This document shows, piece by piece, positions 38,701 to 51,600 of a stretch of 64,000 nucleotides of DNA (positions are counted from its first letter, which is position 1; the number at the start of each line of letters is the position of its first letter). A program made the translations under genes and the position numbers. Origin of the DNA: Marisa cornuarietis (Eukaryota; Mollusca; Gastropoda; Architaenioglossa; Ampullariidae); NCBI GenBank assembly GCA_004794655.1, contig SMMW01000554.1, forward strand, positions 9,508,501-9,572,500, in the 5' to 3' direction. The notes below the pieces were generated by a model. The model had not been told where the DNA came from, searched no databases, and saw only the letters and a list, made by a program, of their open reading frames with translations.

Positions 38701-41002
38701 CCTAATAGATAGGTTTTTTACAACATATAAAAGAAGTTTCCATAATCACGCCCTTTAACAATTTTCCTTTAAAATAAATCGACTGCACTGCGGATCAAAG
38801 GGAGAAAAACAAAGCTTTGGTTCTGTTATGATCGTGCTGACTAGCTACGTTGGCTTTTCAGATACCATATATTTAAAATATATGAATATCTTTTATGAGC
38901 CTATAATATTCTTCCATCTTTCTCTAATTCTCTTTCTCTCTAATCGTTTCTTCAAATTTGGTCCGATCTAAATTTAGGTCCCACGATGCCGTGATAACAA
39001 AACCATTTTTGTCAACTATCTTGCCCAAATGGGCGTAATATTGTGTTCGTCTGGTGGCAAATGTTCATGGCGTTAATCGATTCTTATTATTTATTTATTT
39101 ATTTTTGATAACACATTGTCATAGTCAAGCTCATTATTCGGATAGCCTTCATGCGCCGCAAAGGAGCGTTAGCCGACTACTCTTCCGTTTTAGATAACAG
39201 TTTTCAAGCGTTGACGACCTATGGGTATTTATTACCAAAACTCCTCGTTATATTAAAGAATTTCATTTAGATAAAACTATATTGGTTTGCAATTTTCATT
39301 TTACAACTAATGCCAGTCATTAAGTCAAACCCTCATCTCACGAGTTCTTGGCATTCTGACTGAAGTTATTCCTCGCCCCATGGTTAATTCATAAATTTTA
39401 TCAATTTCCAAATTAAAATAACCTCTATACCGTCAGCAGCATCTTCAGTCTAAACACTTCACAGCAGCTTAATACAAGGCGGCAACAAGTAAACAGCACA
39501 CCTTGTACTGCTACTAAAAATAGTAATAACTAGTGCAATTTCATTTACTCATTTACCAGAGTACACCGAACACCGATAAGTTTGGACGCATGCATACTGT
39601 GTGACCTCGTGCTAATCGTATTCGTATGTTTTTTGTAGTAATTTTTAAAATGTTTGACATCTTTTGTGAGTGTGTGTGTGTCTTCATTTTTCGGTGACCT
39701 TGAGTCAGTGTGCATATTTTTCTCTTTCCTACCCCCCCCCCCCGCAGAAATGAGTAAGTCATATATTATCATCTTTGTGATTTTCCCTTTTTTGTCTTTG
39801 ATGAGAATAAAGTCTTTTTCTACTTAAAATGATGACATAAATTTATGTTCGAGTGATTTGAAATCAAAAACTGCGCGCTATTTTATATATCGGATTTTTT
39901 AAAGCCTTTATTAGCCTCACTTGACTTTCCACAAACACTTTTATTTCCCCTAGATTCCTTGCCTTTTTTTCTCGCTTTCAGTGTGCTGCAACTTAAGTGT
40001 TACGATAAGATTAGAAGTTTGTACGTCTTTTTCCAGAGTAACGGAATTCAATTCTTCCTGTGAAATTTTCACCTCCAGGGACGGTGACTGGTTCTTCAAA
40101 TGTGAGCTGAGACGTGGTCTTTGATTGCCTCCCCTTACATCGGCTTGGGCCCTGTGTCGCCTCTAGTGACAAAACTGGCCTGAACATGAACAGGGTGTTA
40201 TAAATTGTGTCCCCTGACCCGTCTACTTCTACCTTTGTTCCCAAATCTGTTCCGGCATCCTCTTTGGTCTAACACGTCTGCGAAAAAAAAAAATCTTGCC
40301 ATCATACCACATTTTCCTTGGGGCAAATTACAGTTCACATAAACACACACACACACACACATTCGTTTTCGACTCAAGATTTCATGTCTCAAGCCACATC
40401 GTTTACGTTTTGTAATCAAAATGTTACGCTCAGTCATGTCCGTTTTGTCAAGAGTTACGAATGCAACTCGGAATTACATGTTCTTCTGTCCAAAGAACAG
40501 TGAGCAGGGAGAGAAGTACATGTATATTGAATTATGTGTCCAATATCCATCAGAATTTCGTTTATCCTTCTTATTAACTAATGTTAGTTAATATTAATGT
40601 AGCCAATTACATCTATGAGGGTTTCGGAGTTCAAAATTTAAATGCATGTAGGCTATTGAACACATATTTTTATGCGTATTTAGAAGTACATATGTAGAAA
40701 AAAAACCTTGCTGGTTTACAGCAATGAGTACAACAATATTAGTATTTGGTATATATTTATGTGTACAAACGTACGTCACAATAACTGATACATGCTTTTA
40801 TTCTGTTGCATTTGGTACTTGAAATACGCCAACGGCCTACTCAGTACAATTCATATAGATATTCACATTCTCTCACTCCTCTCTCTCTCTCTCGTGTATT
40901 GGTCGATCGTTTCGTCCGTCCGCATGTCTATTTCCCTGTTTTCTTGCGTTTGTGGCATTTGTTTGTGCTTGAGTGTGTCCCTTCTCTTTTTCTTTCGTAT
41001 GT

Positions 41003-41006
<4 letters not shown>
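35728..41006. other. Intergenic, no gene recognised
   Basis: No protein family was recognised. A GGCA run lies at 36000-36020. A GC-rich patch at 38160-38290 includes a GC box (GGCCACGCCCCCGCC). A near-perfect palindrome, TATGATAT-TC-ATATCATA, lies at about 38084-38101. Confidence 0.4.

Positions 41007-41073
<67 letters not shown>
41007..41073. repeat. (GT)n microsatellite
   Basis: Uninterrupted GT tract of about 33 units. Confidence 0.97.
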
Positions 41074-41074
<1 letters not shown>

Positions 41075-44000
41075 CCTCTTGTCTCTTGAGATGGGTATGT
41101 GAATCTGGAAGTGCATATTTTGATACGTAATACACCGTCATAGATTATATTTCACAAGGCGCCTAGCGCCGAGAAATTTTATGTTAAGAGCAGAAGAGCG
41201 AGCTTTAATACTCACGACCGGTATATTTGCTGTTTCCACGCTTTTCAGAGATATTTTACAGTTAAGTAAAGGCAGTACATGACACCGTCATAATTTTCTA
41301 AATTCTACCCTCAGTGTACTTGTTGCTGTTAACCATAGTGCATTAAATTAAAGGTTTCCCACGTATTTGTTCGGCTTTCATATTTCCAAACTTGTCCTTA
41401 AGGATTTTTTTCCTGATCTATCTGAACCAAACAGGTACCATGCAGTATTTCTTTTGTAGACGATAGATCTGATTGATCAAAACTTTATCTTTTCAGGATG
41501 GAGATTATTGCGGTAATTTTTTTTTCTAAGCAGTTAATCAACAGCGCACAAGAGATTTAGGTGACTTTAGGTGAACACATTATAAAACTGAAAGTGCCGA
41601 CGTCCCTCGTCCGTTAACATTTGTATGAGTATTTTACCTCCAGAGGCTGAGTTAAAAGTAAATGGAGGTTGCATTGTGAGTAGATAGAAGGAGTTTTTCA
41701 CCTCGCATCCTACCATTTGCTTGAATAACGTCAATGTATCAAATGTATATTATTATATATATATATATATACTACAGAAATTAAAAAAAAATAGGCAGAC
41801 GACAAACTGAAAAATCGAACTCAGTTGTGGCGCGTGTGTTTTAAAGATAGGCGTGGTGCATAATATTTTCAGAGTTTACCTTCCGAAGAAGACAAATTAA
41901 TTTTTTCAAATTTAAACTATTTAATACTTTTTTTTTCTCTCTCTCTCTCTCTCTCTCTTGGTAATAAAAACGATTTTTACTGATACCGAAGAAGTATAGG
42001 TCCGTACAATTTTCTACTTGACATCAAACAAAATCTACACGAAGATTTAGAATTTTTCTATATAAAGTAGGTTTTTCTAACTAGATTTTGAGTTATCACA
42101 CAGAAATCACTGAGCAATAAAGTTTACTTTTTTCTTTCTTAATGTTCCCGTATGTTTCAAAGTGCTCAAAGAATGTTTTTTCTCGAATCGGGGAACTGGA
42201 TCACACACAAACACAATTCATAAAATCGTAAGTAAAATTTTCAATTAACATTTTCTTGGTCTACACACCTAGAGATCGGCTGGTTGTTTAAGGTACTGTT
42301 TAGGAGTGGGCGCAGGGTGCTCAGGAAGACTGATAATATACTAGCTGGTGAGTTGTCTTGAAACTGTCAAACCAATGTCAGCGTAGTTACGGATGTTTTG
42401 TCCCCCTTCCTCTTTCTTGTGTCTATTAGAACTAAGCATCTACGATCTTCTTTCTTTTCTTTTTCTTAGTCGTTACAATAAAAAAAAGTCCAAACCAAGT
42501 TTATTTTTGATGTTGACAGTCAAAACTATTCAAATGAAAAATGAACAGCTTAGAACAAAACATAGGTAAAAGAAATATTATTGTATATTGACTGAAATAA
42601 ATATACATAATTATATAAACCAGAAGAGTCATTAAAATATTCAAAAAGAGACACTAATGGTCTGTGCATGTAGCTTATAACAAATCCAAAAGAAATCTGC
42701 TACAAAAATGCAGGGTATTTTTTATGTGGTTCATTTTTCTCCACTGGACAAAATGGTAAACCGTCAGCAACACTTAGGGCTATCATTTGATAGATGTGAT
42801 TCCAGATTTAAACAGGGACACCGAGACATGACATGGGTGTCTGGTGTAGCCTGCATGTCCATTCATTGTCACACATCATTTATTATCCCAGTCTGGTGTA
42901 ATGAGCTGCATAATCGGACTCAGTAAAAGCACTACACGCAGCTTCATGAATGAATGTTGAGACGTTTAAAAAAATATTTGCTCTTTTTTTCTCTCTCCCT
43001 CTCTCTCTCGTCCTTTCTCTCTCCTTTTTTCTTTTTCTCTTCTCCCCTTGCCTACACACTTCCTTCTACCCATACATTTTTCTTTCTTTTTTTCTTTTTC
43101 TTTTTGTCAGCGCGAACACCCGTGCACACACGCTGTCGATCACTTAAAACATTCAAGCCATACTGAATGGGTGATGGGCGGGGTAAGAGAAAGCGATTAA
43201 GAAAAAAGATACGAAAGGTCGTTTGTGTTGGTTAAGGATGAAGAAAGAAAATGAAAAACAAGGGAAAATCATTAAAGTTTCCAATCAGACAGGAAGAGAG
43301 TGCACGCGATGACCCATATAACAGAGAGAGAGACAGAGAGCCAGAAAATGGTACAGGCAGGTTAATATAGGAAAAAAATGTGTGGTTTAATTAAAACCCT
43401 GTGGTTTTAAAAATTGTTCAGCTGCTTAATTCCTTTCCTTAGCATAGCAGTCTGTCGTGGGTCCGCTGGCACTGATCGCATTGCGACATCTCTATTTGTG
43501 CTGCACATGTCAATCCCGTCATCTCCTGCACTTGCCGCCGATTGCTAGTTGTTTATGTCACTACAAATGTAGAGCAGACTAAATTAATGCCAAATATCTA
43601 TACTTGTCTGTATTACCAATATTCTCAGTCCAGAGTATTACAGTCTCTTAAGTGTTGTCTGTTTTTGTTCGTGTCACAACCACTTCAACATTTCACTCGC
43701 TTTGTAGCACGGTGTCAATGGTCAGCGCGTGTATTCTTGAGGCGGCAAAGAGTGGTTGCTGGGGAGCAGTTCTCCACACCCGGGACAATCTTGACTAAGA
43801 TGTCGTCAAGGCCTACCCCACTCCTACAAAAGCGCGACCGAGTTCAACCCACCGGAAGTTTCGCTGACGATTGATAGTGGCTGTCTTGCTGTTCATCGTC
43901 TCACTGAACTGCGCGCCAGATTCTGCCTCGTGTCCATTCTACTTCACACGTAGGTAATGCAACCGGATGCCGTCCACATTGATTGTAACTCGCTTCTTCT

Positions 44001-44184
44001 GAGACTCGTCCCCGTCTTATGTGAGTCATCGAGAACGACACTTGTTTCTTTCTGACAAAGTCTCATATGGTGCTCTTGCAGTTTCTGCTACTCCAGATTT
44101 GTTAATTCTCTGAGTGGTAACGCCATTTAACACACAAAAATATGTCTAGCCGACCCGCGAGATACTGATTTCAGCATAGCGGAT
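41074..44184. other. Region downstream of Lbx, including its 3' UTR
   Basis: The part nearest Lbx must contain its 3' UTR on the minus strand. Minus-strand AATAAA candidates (TTTATT on the plus strand) occur near 42880 and 42500, and an ATTAAA near 43386. The true end cannot be chosen by sequence. (TA)n at about 41750-41770 and (TC)n at 41936-41958 are also present. Confidence 0.4.
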
Positions 44185-44883
44185 CTAAGAGTCGTGAGTT
44201 TTGGGTGAGGGTTTGTCGCGCTCCTCGTCCTCCATACTCGCCCTCTTACCCTCGCAGTCCGTAGGGTTTGAGGTGTCCATGTCCTCCTGCGCTCCTGAGT
44301 CGGGCTCTTGTCCGTCAAGCGACTGCGGGCTGTGGTCCGACACAAAGCTGCGGCCAGCCGCACTGTCCAAGTCAGCACAGGAACTGGCGTCCAGCACCTT
44401 TTCGCTCGAGTTCAGCTTGCTGCCGGTGTCCGTATCCACAGCGGCTGGCGAGGCGGACCTGCACCGCAGACAGCCACCGTTGAGGGGGCTGGCGCTGCTG
44501 TTGCTGTGGCAACTGGCGCTGGGGGACAGCGCGCCGCACGTGGTCAGAGACAACGGCAAGGGGGAGGGGGAGGGTCCTGTGGCTGAAGACGACGACGGTG
44601 AAGTGGGGGGCGGCGTCGCTGCGGAATCTCGGCGGCGGCCGTCCTCAACGTGCAGCGTCCTCTCTCCGCTCCTGCTGCCGCTGCCCTCCGCGGCTTCTGC
44701 CGCCGCCGCAGCTGCCGCGGCTTTTTTGAGCACGTCACTGTGCACCTTGCGCAGCTGCAGTTCCGCCATTGTCCCCATTAACGCTTTGTGCACCGGGTGT
44801 TTGCGGGCAGCCGTCACGTCGTTTTTCAGCTCCTCCAGGTCACGTTTCAGCTTTGCACGTCGGTTCTGAAACCACGTGATCAC
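44185..44883 (-). CDS. Lbx: Lbx terminal exon: homeodomain helix 3 and C-terminus
   Basis: The acceptor is GGTAG, and the exon starts with GTG (Val45) in phase 0. It holds 232 codons and a TAG stop. Recognition-helix residues are VITWFQNRRAKLKRDLEE. An eight-Ala tract and Ser/Pro-rich low-complexity sequence follow. It is strongly GC-biased compared with its surroundings, which leaves the opposite strand open as well. Confidence 0.93.
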   Translation of the reverse strand: MITWFQNRRAKLKRDLEELKNDVTAARKHPVHKALMGTMAELQLRKVHSDVLKKAAAAAAAAEAAEGSGSRSGERTLHVEDGRRRDSAATPPPTSPSSSSATGPSPSPLPLSLTTCGALSPSASCHSNSSASPLNGGCLRCRSASPAAVDTDTGSKLNSSEKVLDASSCADLDSAAGRSFVSDHSPQSLDGQEPDSGAQEDMDTSNPTDCEGKRASMEDEERDKPSPKTHDS

Positions 44884-45492
44884 CTACCAAAAAAAATTAA
44901 AATAATAAAATAATAAAAATAAACCTGCTTTAGCTGGGGTCGAGGTCAATTAACATTAAGGACCAAATATTAAAAATGTACATTCTAAACTTAAAACTTT
45001 ATTATTTATTAATCGTAAAATAACAAAAACGGCAAACGTGTTCGAGGTTTTGTATTGTTCCTAAGCGCATTCATTTATATGATTCAGTCTTTCATCTCCC
45101 TTATATTTTCTAAAAATTTATTAATAAATAGCATCTAGTCGCACCGTCGCACACGTTGCACAGATACAGACACGGGCAGACAAGAATCACATGTAGTATT
45201 CTTTGTTTCTTTCTGAAGAGATGATGTTGTTTGGCAGGTTTTTTTTTATTATTTTATCATACGACAATAAACACTAGCGACAGAGTCTAGGGTCGATGGT
45301 GTACCTGTGCATTGGTGAGCCCCAAGCTGTGTGCGATCTCGTCGCGGTCGGCCGGCGTGAGGTACTTCTGGTACAGGAAGCGCTTCTCCAGCTCGTAGAT
45401 CTGCTGGTTGGTGAAGGCCGTGCGCGACTTCCGCCGCTTCTTGGGAGGCGCGTGCTTGCCGAACAGCGCTGCCTGGTCTCGTCGCCGGGCGT
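44185..45492 (-). CDS. Lbx: Lbx (ladybird) homeobox gene, last two exons; 5' exon(s) not found
   Basis: Lbx is an NK-like homeodomain transcription factor used in muscle-precursor and neuronal patterning. The upstream exon reads RRRDQAALFGKHAPPKKRRK and runs into the homeodomain (SRTAFTNQQIYELEKRFLYQ ... GLTNAQ). The last exon continues VITWFQNRRAKLKRDLEELK. The homeodomain starts at RRKSRTAF. It carries Trp48, Phe49 and Asn51, and Thr at position 47, as in vertebrate Lbx and Tlx proteins. The single visible intron (421 bases) falls between residues 44 and 45, a classic NKL position. The C-terminal tail contains a poly-Ala run and Ser/Pro-rich sequence and ends acidic, MEDEERDKPSPKTHDS. The repressor motif (eh1-like, TPFSI) must lie in an exon upstream, joined in phase 1. 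The gene is convergent with WDR54. Confidence 0.93.
45305..45492 (-). CDS. Lbx: Lbx internal exon: linker and homeodomain residues 1-44
   Basis: The acceptor is TTGCAG and the donor is CAG|GTACAC. The exon has 2 bases completing a codon from the missing upstream exon, then 62 codons. The homeodomain begins at 45436. FLYQKYLTPADRDEIA is diagnostic of the ladybird family (FLYQKYLSPADRDQIA in vertebrates). Confidence 0.93.
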
Positions 45493-45597
45493 CTGCAACA
45501 GAGAGCGTTATGCGTCAAGCGACAGCCAGGGACCGCAGGGAAGAGGGAGGGGAAGACGCGGACTCGTGCGTGCGCTGATCACGAGCCATGGATGGGC

Positions 45598-45671
45598 CAA
45601 TTACAAGAGAATTCTTAATTAAGTCGAGCGGGGAAGCAAGACTCTATGCTAAAACACTTAGGAGCTAATTG
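45598..45671. promoter_or_regulatory. Cluster of homeodomain-type TAAT/ATTA sites upstream of the Lbx homeobox exon
   Basis: CAATTA (45598), TTAATTAA (45615) and TAATTG (45666) lie within 75 bases of the intron or upstream sequence next to the homeobox exon. Such sites bind homeodomains, including Lbx itself. AT-rich sequence gives such cores by chance, so this is suggestive only. Confidence 0.25.
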
Positions 45672-48600
45672 CCCATGCACTGATATGAACGGATAGAATT
45701 AGGTTTGAATAAAGTATAAAAAAGGAGTAGAAATCTCTCTTCGTCCTTTTTTTCTTTTTTACTATTTTCTGTCCATCTCTTCTTTCTTTTCGTTTTTCTT
45801 TCTTTGTGCTCAGGGCCGAATGAGAGTAAGTAGGGAAAGTCGTCTTCCCAGCTGTGATTTTCCACTGGGTGAGCGTACTTTCGATGTGAACAATTATACT
45901 AGTGATATCTCCTGGCAGTGTAGTGGTGACGTGGCATAAATCTTGTTTGTTTCGCAGGTGCACTTGCGACCGATTGAAGGAAAACATCCGATACCGGTGC
46001 AAATTGAGAAACGCGCTGAACTCAATTTATCCGATTACCATTCGTTGCTTTGAGATGAGAGATGTGACTGAGTGCACCTGCTATGCTAACGTATGGCGAG
46101 GCGCCCACTCTCCACCCGAGAAACGAGTCAACACCTTCGTGTATCGCTTGCAACACGCGACGCTACTTTCAGTAGTTTTGCTAATTAGACTTGACATCAC
46201 AACGAAGTCTTCTCAGATGGTTAACTCTGACCGGTTTCTGTTTCACTGTCTCGCCTACTCCAACTCAATGTGCACGTCACCTGTCTTTATCTTCTACTTC
46301 TACTTGTAGCAGTAGAGGCAGCAGTAGTAGTATTTGGTAAACGTGATGAACTGTCTTAAAGTCAGAATGTGATTAGAATGTCGTTCGTTTCTTGGTGTTT
46401 AGTAGGTTTTTATACCACTGCATAGTTTGGCCTTATATTTCCACTTCGCACATGTAACTGTGCTTTTCATTTCTCATAGACATCGCAAGTGTGATGAGGC
46501 GAGAGGCTGATTTAAAACAACTTCTATGAAACAGGCAAATGCATGGTCAAAGTCCTCGTCAGCTGGCGGAATTAGACACCAGGGATTAGAGAGTGACCCT
46601 TGAATCTTTCTGCCTGATGCCGTTGTGCCCGCTGGTAATAGCATACGCTGCGTTAACCATAAGTCAAGCGAGGCAGAAAGGCGGAGGCTAGTGAGAGTCA
46701 GAACACCGAGTGTGGTCCGTGTCGTCATGTCTACGAGTCAATCGGTTTACCGGACTTCACACATCAAACGCCCTCCTGGTCAGGTGGTCCTCGCGAGGTA
46801 ATTACAGGGTGTCCTGATAGCAGAGACCTCAGAGTATGGTCTTGTGCCCTCTTTCCCTAATCCTCCTACGCTCCATAGACAGAAAGACATTTTCAGGACC
46901 CTTAGTTCACACGGCTTCTGTTTCACCATACGTTAAATCCTTGAAACCCCTCCCCTAAGTGTTCATCCCTCTTCCACCATCAGGTGTGGCTGCTATTAAA
47001 AGCAACCACTCGCACCACCTGCTTCTTGCGGTCTGTATCGGTGCGCATGACCTTTACCAGCGACGACAAACAAATTAGCGTTGGGGGTGGGTGGAAATGA
47101 GGGTATCCACTGTCTTCCTACTTTGCGATGTCTGTATCCGACCCGGAGACATAATAACAGAACGCACCACTGGTGTGATTAACACGCATCGTGTGGGTTG
47201 GGAAAAACTAATTAAAAGAGAACAGATTTAGTTATTACAACACAATGTTGTCAGTGGCATTCTGGTCATGAATGGGAGATTTGTAGCTATCAGCAGGCAA
47301 TCAGTAGAGCTTTGAAATGAGTGGCTGGACACAGGGAACCCTCCCTTATGTCCATCCACCACCATCTTCTCTCCCCAAAGGAAATGGGTAGGAGATTAAC
47401 TTTGGTGATGAACGCCACAAGGAAGTCTTGACTGAGCTGACCCCAGATGTAGCAAAAATCACCTTGTCGGTCCCAGAAAAGGGATAATTTAATAATGTGG
47501 TCACAAGGCAGCACAGTCGGATGACCAGGGGTCCCCTCCAATCGCATTTCGTCTTGACTAGCCACTCAGTTATGAATGGCCGCTGCTGAGCTGGACCACT
47601 GAGCTAAATTATGAATGTCCACAGAGCCACACAACAGCTGAGAACTTCTAGAAACAAGACGTTATTTCATGTCTCGGTCGGGAGATGCAAGTCGTTCGCA
47701 GCTAATCCTTCCTTGTCATACCAGTTTTACAATGATTTCAAGTCTTCTAAAGAAATGTGCCACGTTTGTGCCTTCTGTTAATCACTGTGTACTTTTATAT
47801 ATTGTTTTTTATTTATTGTTTTACGCATTTAATCGCGAACTTTCTTTTTCTGGATAAGAGTGAGTTACTGATATCAAACGCAATGTCAGCAATAAAGAAT
47901 TATTGTCTTGTTATGACAAAAGAAACGAGAATACCCAAAAAATTACAAGTTGTCGTGTAGAGAAAGAGTCAATATCTAATTCTGAACGATTGTACATATA
48001 GGGTTCAATCTTGAATCCGATGGAGGAAATAAATGTGGCTAATTTATTTTCTCTTAATCGTATCTCCTCGAAGGCCTGTCCCCTTTTATTTTCCTTTCCC
48101 AGCCATGTATAATCCCGCTCTTGGAGGGACTAGTGTTGCGAAGCAACCAGAACAAGCCTTGTGGTCGCCTAGTCAGCACGGGGTGAGGTCGATGATGCAC
48201 TCGGAGGACACACATGGTGTGCGGGGTAGTGGCCGAGAGAAAGGTGGCATCTCAAGGCGTACTTGTTCGGTAATACAGTTTACGTGGCAAGTACACCTCC
48301 CCCCCCCCACACCCAAACTCTGAAAGCGGACACCGCTATCCACGTTGATACACATCAACTTGGAAATACCCATTTACATATATATCACCTCCATACTCGC
48401 GTCGTAAATTTCGCCAGGACAAAGGGGGAGCAAAATATGGTGAACTGTTAAAAATTTAATGCCGTGACGATCAGATATTTCTCTGAACTAGGATGCAGTT
48501 ACAAAATAGTATGAAAGGCTGCCACCTAGGGCAGTAAAAATAACTAGTGCACGTTGCTGTGCTGAGACGGAGGTTAAAAAAAAAATCCGTCATAAAGCGG

Positions 48601-51600
48601 ACCCTTTTCGCAATAAGAGCTGTGGCGTCGGTTCTCTGGGGTCAGACCAAAGCTTACCGCTTTGCGGCGTTATCGCACCATCGGAGCCACGCAAGGAGGA
48701 CGATTATGTGAATTAATGAGCCGGCACCGGTGCGCGTCCTTGATCAGCCTTCCGACGTCGGCCCGTTTATCTGCGCCTTGCGACCACACGGCAGCCTCTC
48801 CGTACGCGCGATGCCGCACCTTGTCCCGCGAGCTCGTGTCTTATAGCGGGAGACGGGTATGGCCCACACGCAGAGCTGTGATCACACATTGAGCGCTTCT
48901 CTACCTGCGGAATATTTAATAAAAAATTTTTCACGTATTCGCGATGATAATGAGATTTCTTTTTGACATGGTGCTGATGGATGGGTTCATTGGTTGGTTG
49001 GCTCGGGTGGTTGTCGAATAGATGGAGGGGTGGACTGAAAGAAGTTAAGAATCTATAGTCAATGAAAGCACCCAAGAAGCGTCATTAAGGACGTGTTTAA
49101 ATATATTTTCGCTTTTAAAATATTAGAGTAAGGGGCTGAAATTAACGCGAATGGAATTCTTGAGCATATCATTTTCAACACTCTCAACTTCAAACTTTAA
49201 CAGATAATTCTGCCTTATTTTATATATGTATATATATATATATAATTGTTAATTATTAAACGCGTTTTAAGCAAGTAATGTGTAATACCTCTTCGTGTAA
49301 TTTGATTTTAATGCTAATGACTTAACATTGCTTTCAGTTGCATACATACTCATTCTCTCTCCCTCTATCCATCCCTTTCTTTTTGACTCCCTTATCAAAG
49401 TTTGAAAAGAATGTGACATCTGTCCCCGGTGTATGGATAATCCTTTTTGTCACCCCTTCTATCAGTTGTTTCTGACAACCGAAGTGCTTGAAACTGCTTC
49501 CTCGGTGGAACCGTCATAACAGGCATGCTAGCACCAAACACTTGCATAGAGTCTTTGACAAGGTGCATTTGAAATGTAATCCAAATTAATAGATTGCATA
49601 GATTTCATAAATGAAAAGATAACTTTTGTGTCCGAATCTTTGGAAAGGTGCTATACAAATTCTCATTATTATTATTTTGTATATATACATACACACATAC
49701 ACAAGCAGAGATCGAATAGTCGTAAACATAAGCAGGGAGGCCAAAGATAGTAGAACACAAAATGCAAATCAAATTTCATAACACCTGGACAAAAGGAATA
49801 TAGTAATGTTAACATGTTCATTAGGATTGATAACAAGGCGTAAACGATGTTGCGTGAGGCACGAAAATGTGAAGTTGCAAACATGAGATATTACGGATCT
49901 CTATGCGCCCAACATCATTCAGGCAAGTACACAAAGTAAAAGCTGATTTAAGCGTTTTATAATAAGAAAAACAATCTTCATCTGGGACTTAAGCAGTCAT
50001 ATTTTCATGTCAGTCTCATTGCCGGTTATGAGTAAGCCTCTCAAAAACAATATCTCACCCACATGTTTCCCAACACAAGCACAAAGCAGTATTTAGACAA
50101 TAAATAGAAAATATTTGATTCCCAAATGTATATTAAACGAAATATGCTTTGTGAGATTCGCTCATTTGCCAATGGAAGGACTGAAGCCATTAACTGAATA
50201 TAAACATTAATAGTTCGTCGCTGTTCTCCACTGATCATAGTATTAGGGATGAGAGTAATCCGTTATGCGTACAGCTCGTCCAACTTTCAATTAAAACCAG
50301 AAAAGTCCCCCGTGTGCACATCAAGACTGAATATATAGTTTACTTCTTGTATACCAAACATTTCTTACTCTAAGATCCATTTCTGCTCCGGCAATGCCAC
50401 AATTGAACACAGAATCCCCTCAACTGAGGATTTATTTTAGCTCCTCTTCGCAGATTACCCAGAAAGTTTACGCCTCTATATTCTGACAATAAGACAAACA
50501 CAGCCACGTAAACAAATAAAAATAATCTTTGATATAGCAAAAAAGAATTATAAGAAATTTTTGTAATTTGAATCACCAACACGTCTGGCCACAGTGAGTT
50601 TGTGTTCACTCCCCCACCCCAGAGAGAGAGGGTGGGGGTTCCCTTTGCATTTAGACACACCGACAGAATAATTTCCTTTCTTTTTCCACAGTCTCTCTCT
50701 TTTAACTGCGCTGCTCTCAGACTCCTCAGCTAATCTCTCTGCTTTGAATTTCTGCCATGTGTCAGTGAAACAATGCAAGGGAGGGCATCCATTTAACAAC
50801 AACATGCGACTTGACAACTCTTAGACGTCCTGCAGCGGTTTCTCGTAACGGCTCCCGCAGAGCCAGGCTTTACTCCCTGCCTTGCTGTCGTGTAAAGTCT
50901 GAAGCTTTAGCGTTCTTGTATGTTGGCCGACTGCGTGCGTTAGTGCGTGAGTGCGTGCGTGACTGCGTGCGTGAGTGCGTGCGTTTGTCGGCATGAGTGT
51001 TTAAGTACCAGGTGATGAGAGCAGCAGTGCGCAAGAGCTACTTTGATTGCCGTGTTTGAGACCAGTCTCCAGCGTGGGGTAGATCATATTTCAAAACCAC
51101 ATAATTGCCTCCCTATCTCGCCAGACACAGAAGAGCTCCCCACGAGTGCCGATAGTGGTACGAAACCTGCCGGACCTGGGCCACATAGACCGCCGTCGAC
51201 GTGTGCAAGGTGTTGGACGCGCTCTATTGTTCGCGGTGCCCCCCCCCCTCTTAGATTCGCGCGTCCTAACAACTTTTAGATGCAGCAAGCGAGAGGGAAA
51301 GAAGAGCTCAGATGGATGACCGGCTAGGGCTGAGACTTTTTTCTTGCTGATTTTCCTAAAAACTGGTTTTTATCGTTTTACCTTTAGCGTTTATCAGGGA
51401 ACAGGCGTGCAATGCTTCTTCACTTATATTTGACCATTAATATTCAATAATTTGAATGCTAGAAGGGCTATAATATGACAATCAAACATCGTGCGGAAGT
51501 CTTTATCTTCAGTTATGTGTGGATAGCAGTAGGAGATCACAAAGGATCCAGACTGAAAGGGGAGCACAATCGATTGCCTACTAATGCAAAAAGGAAGGAT

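Noticed and set aside
44127..44738. Alternative frames over the Lbx terminal exon
   Set aside because: Shadows of the GC-rich Lbx coding sequence; only the frame with WFQNRR continues the homeodomain.
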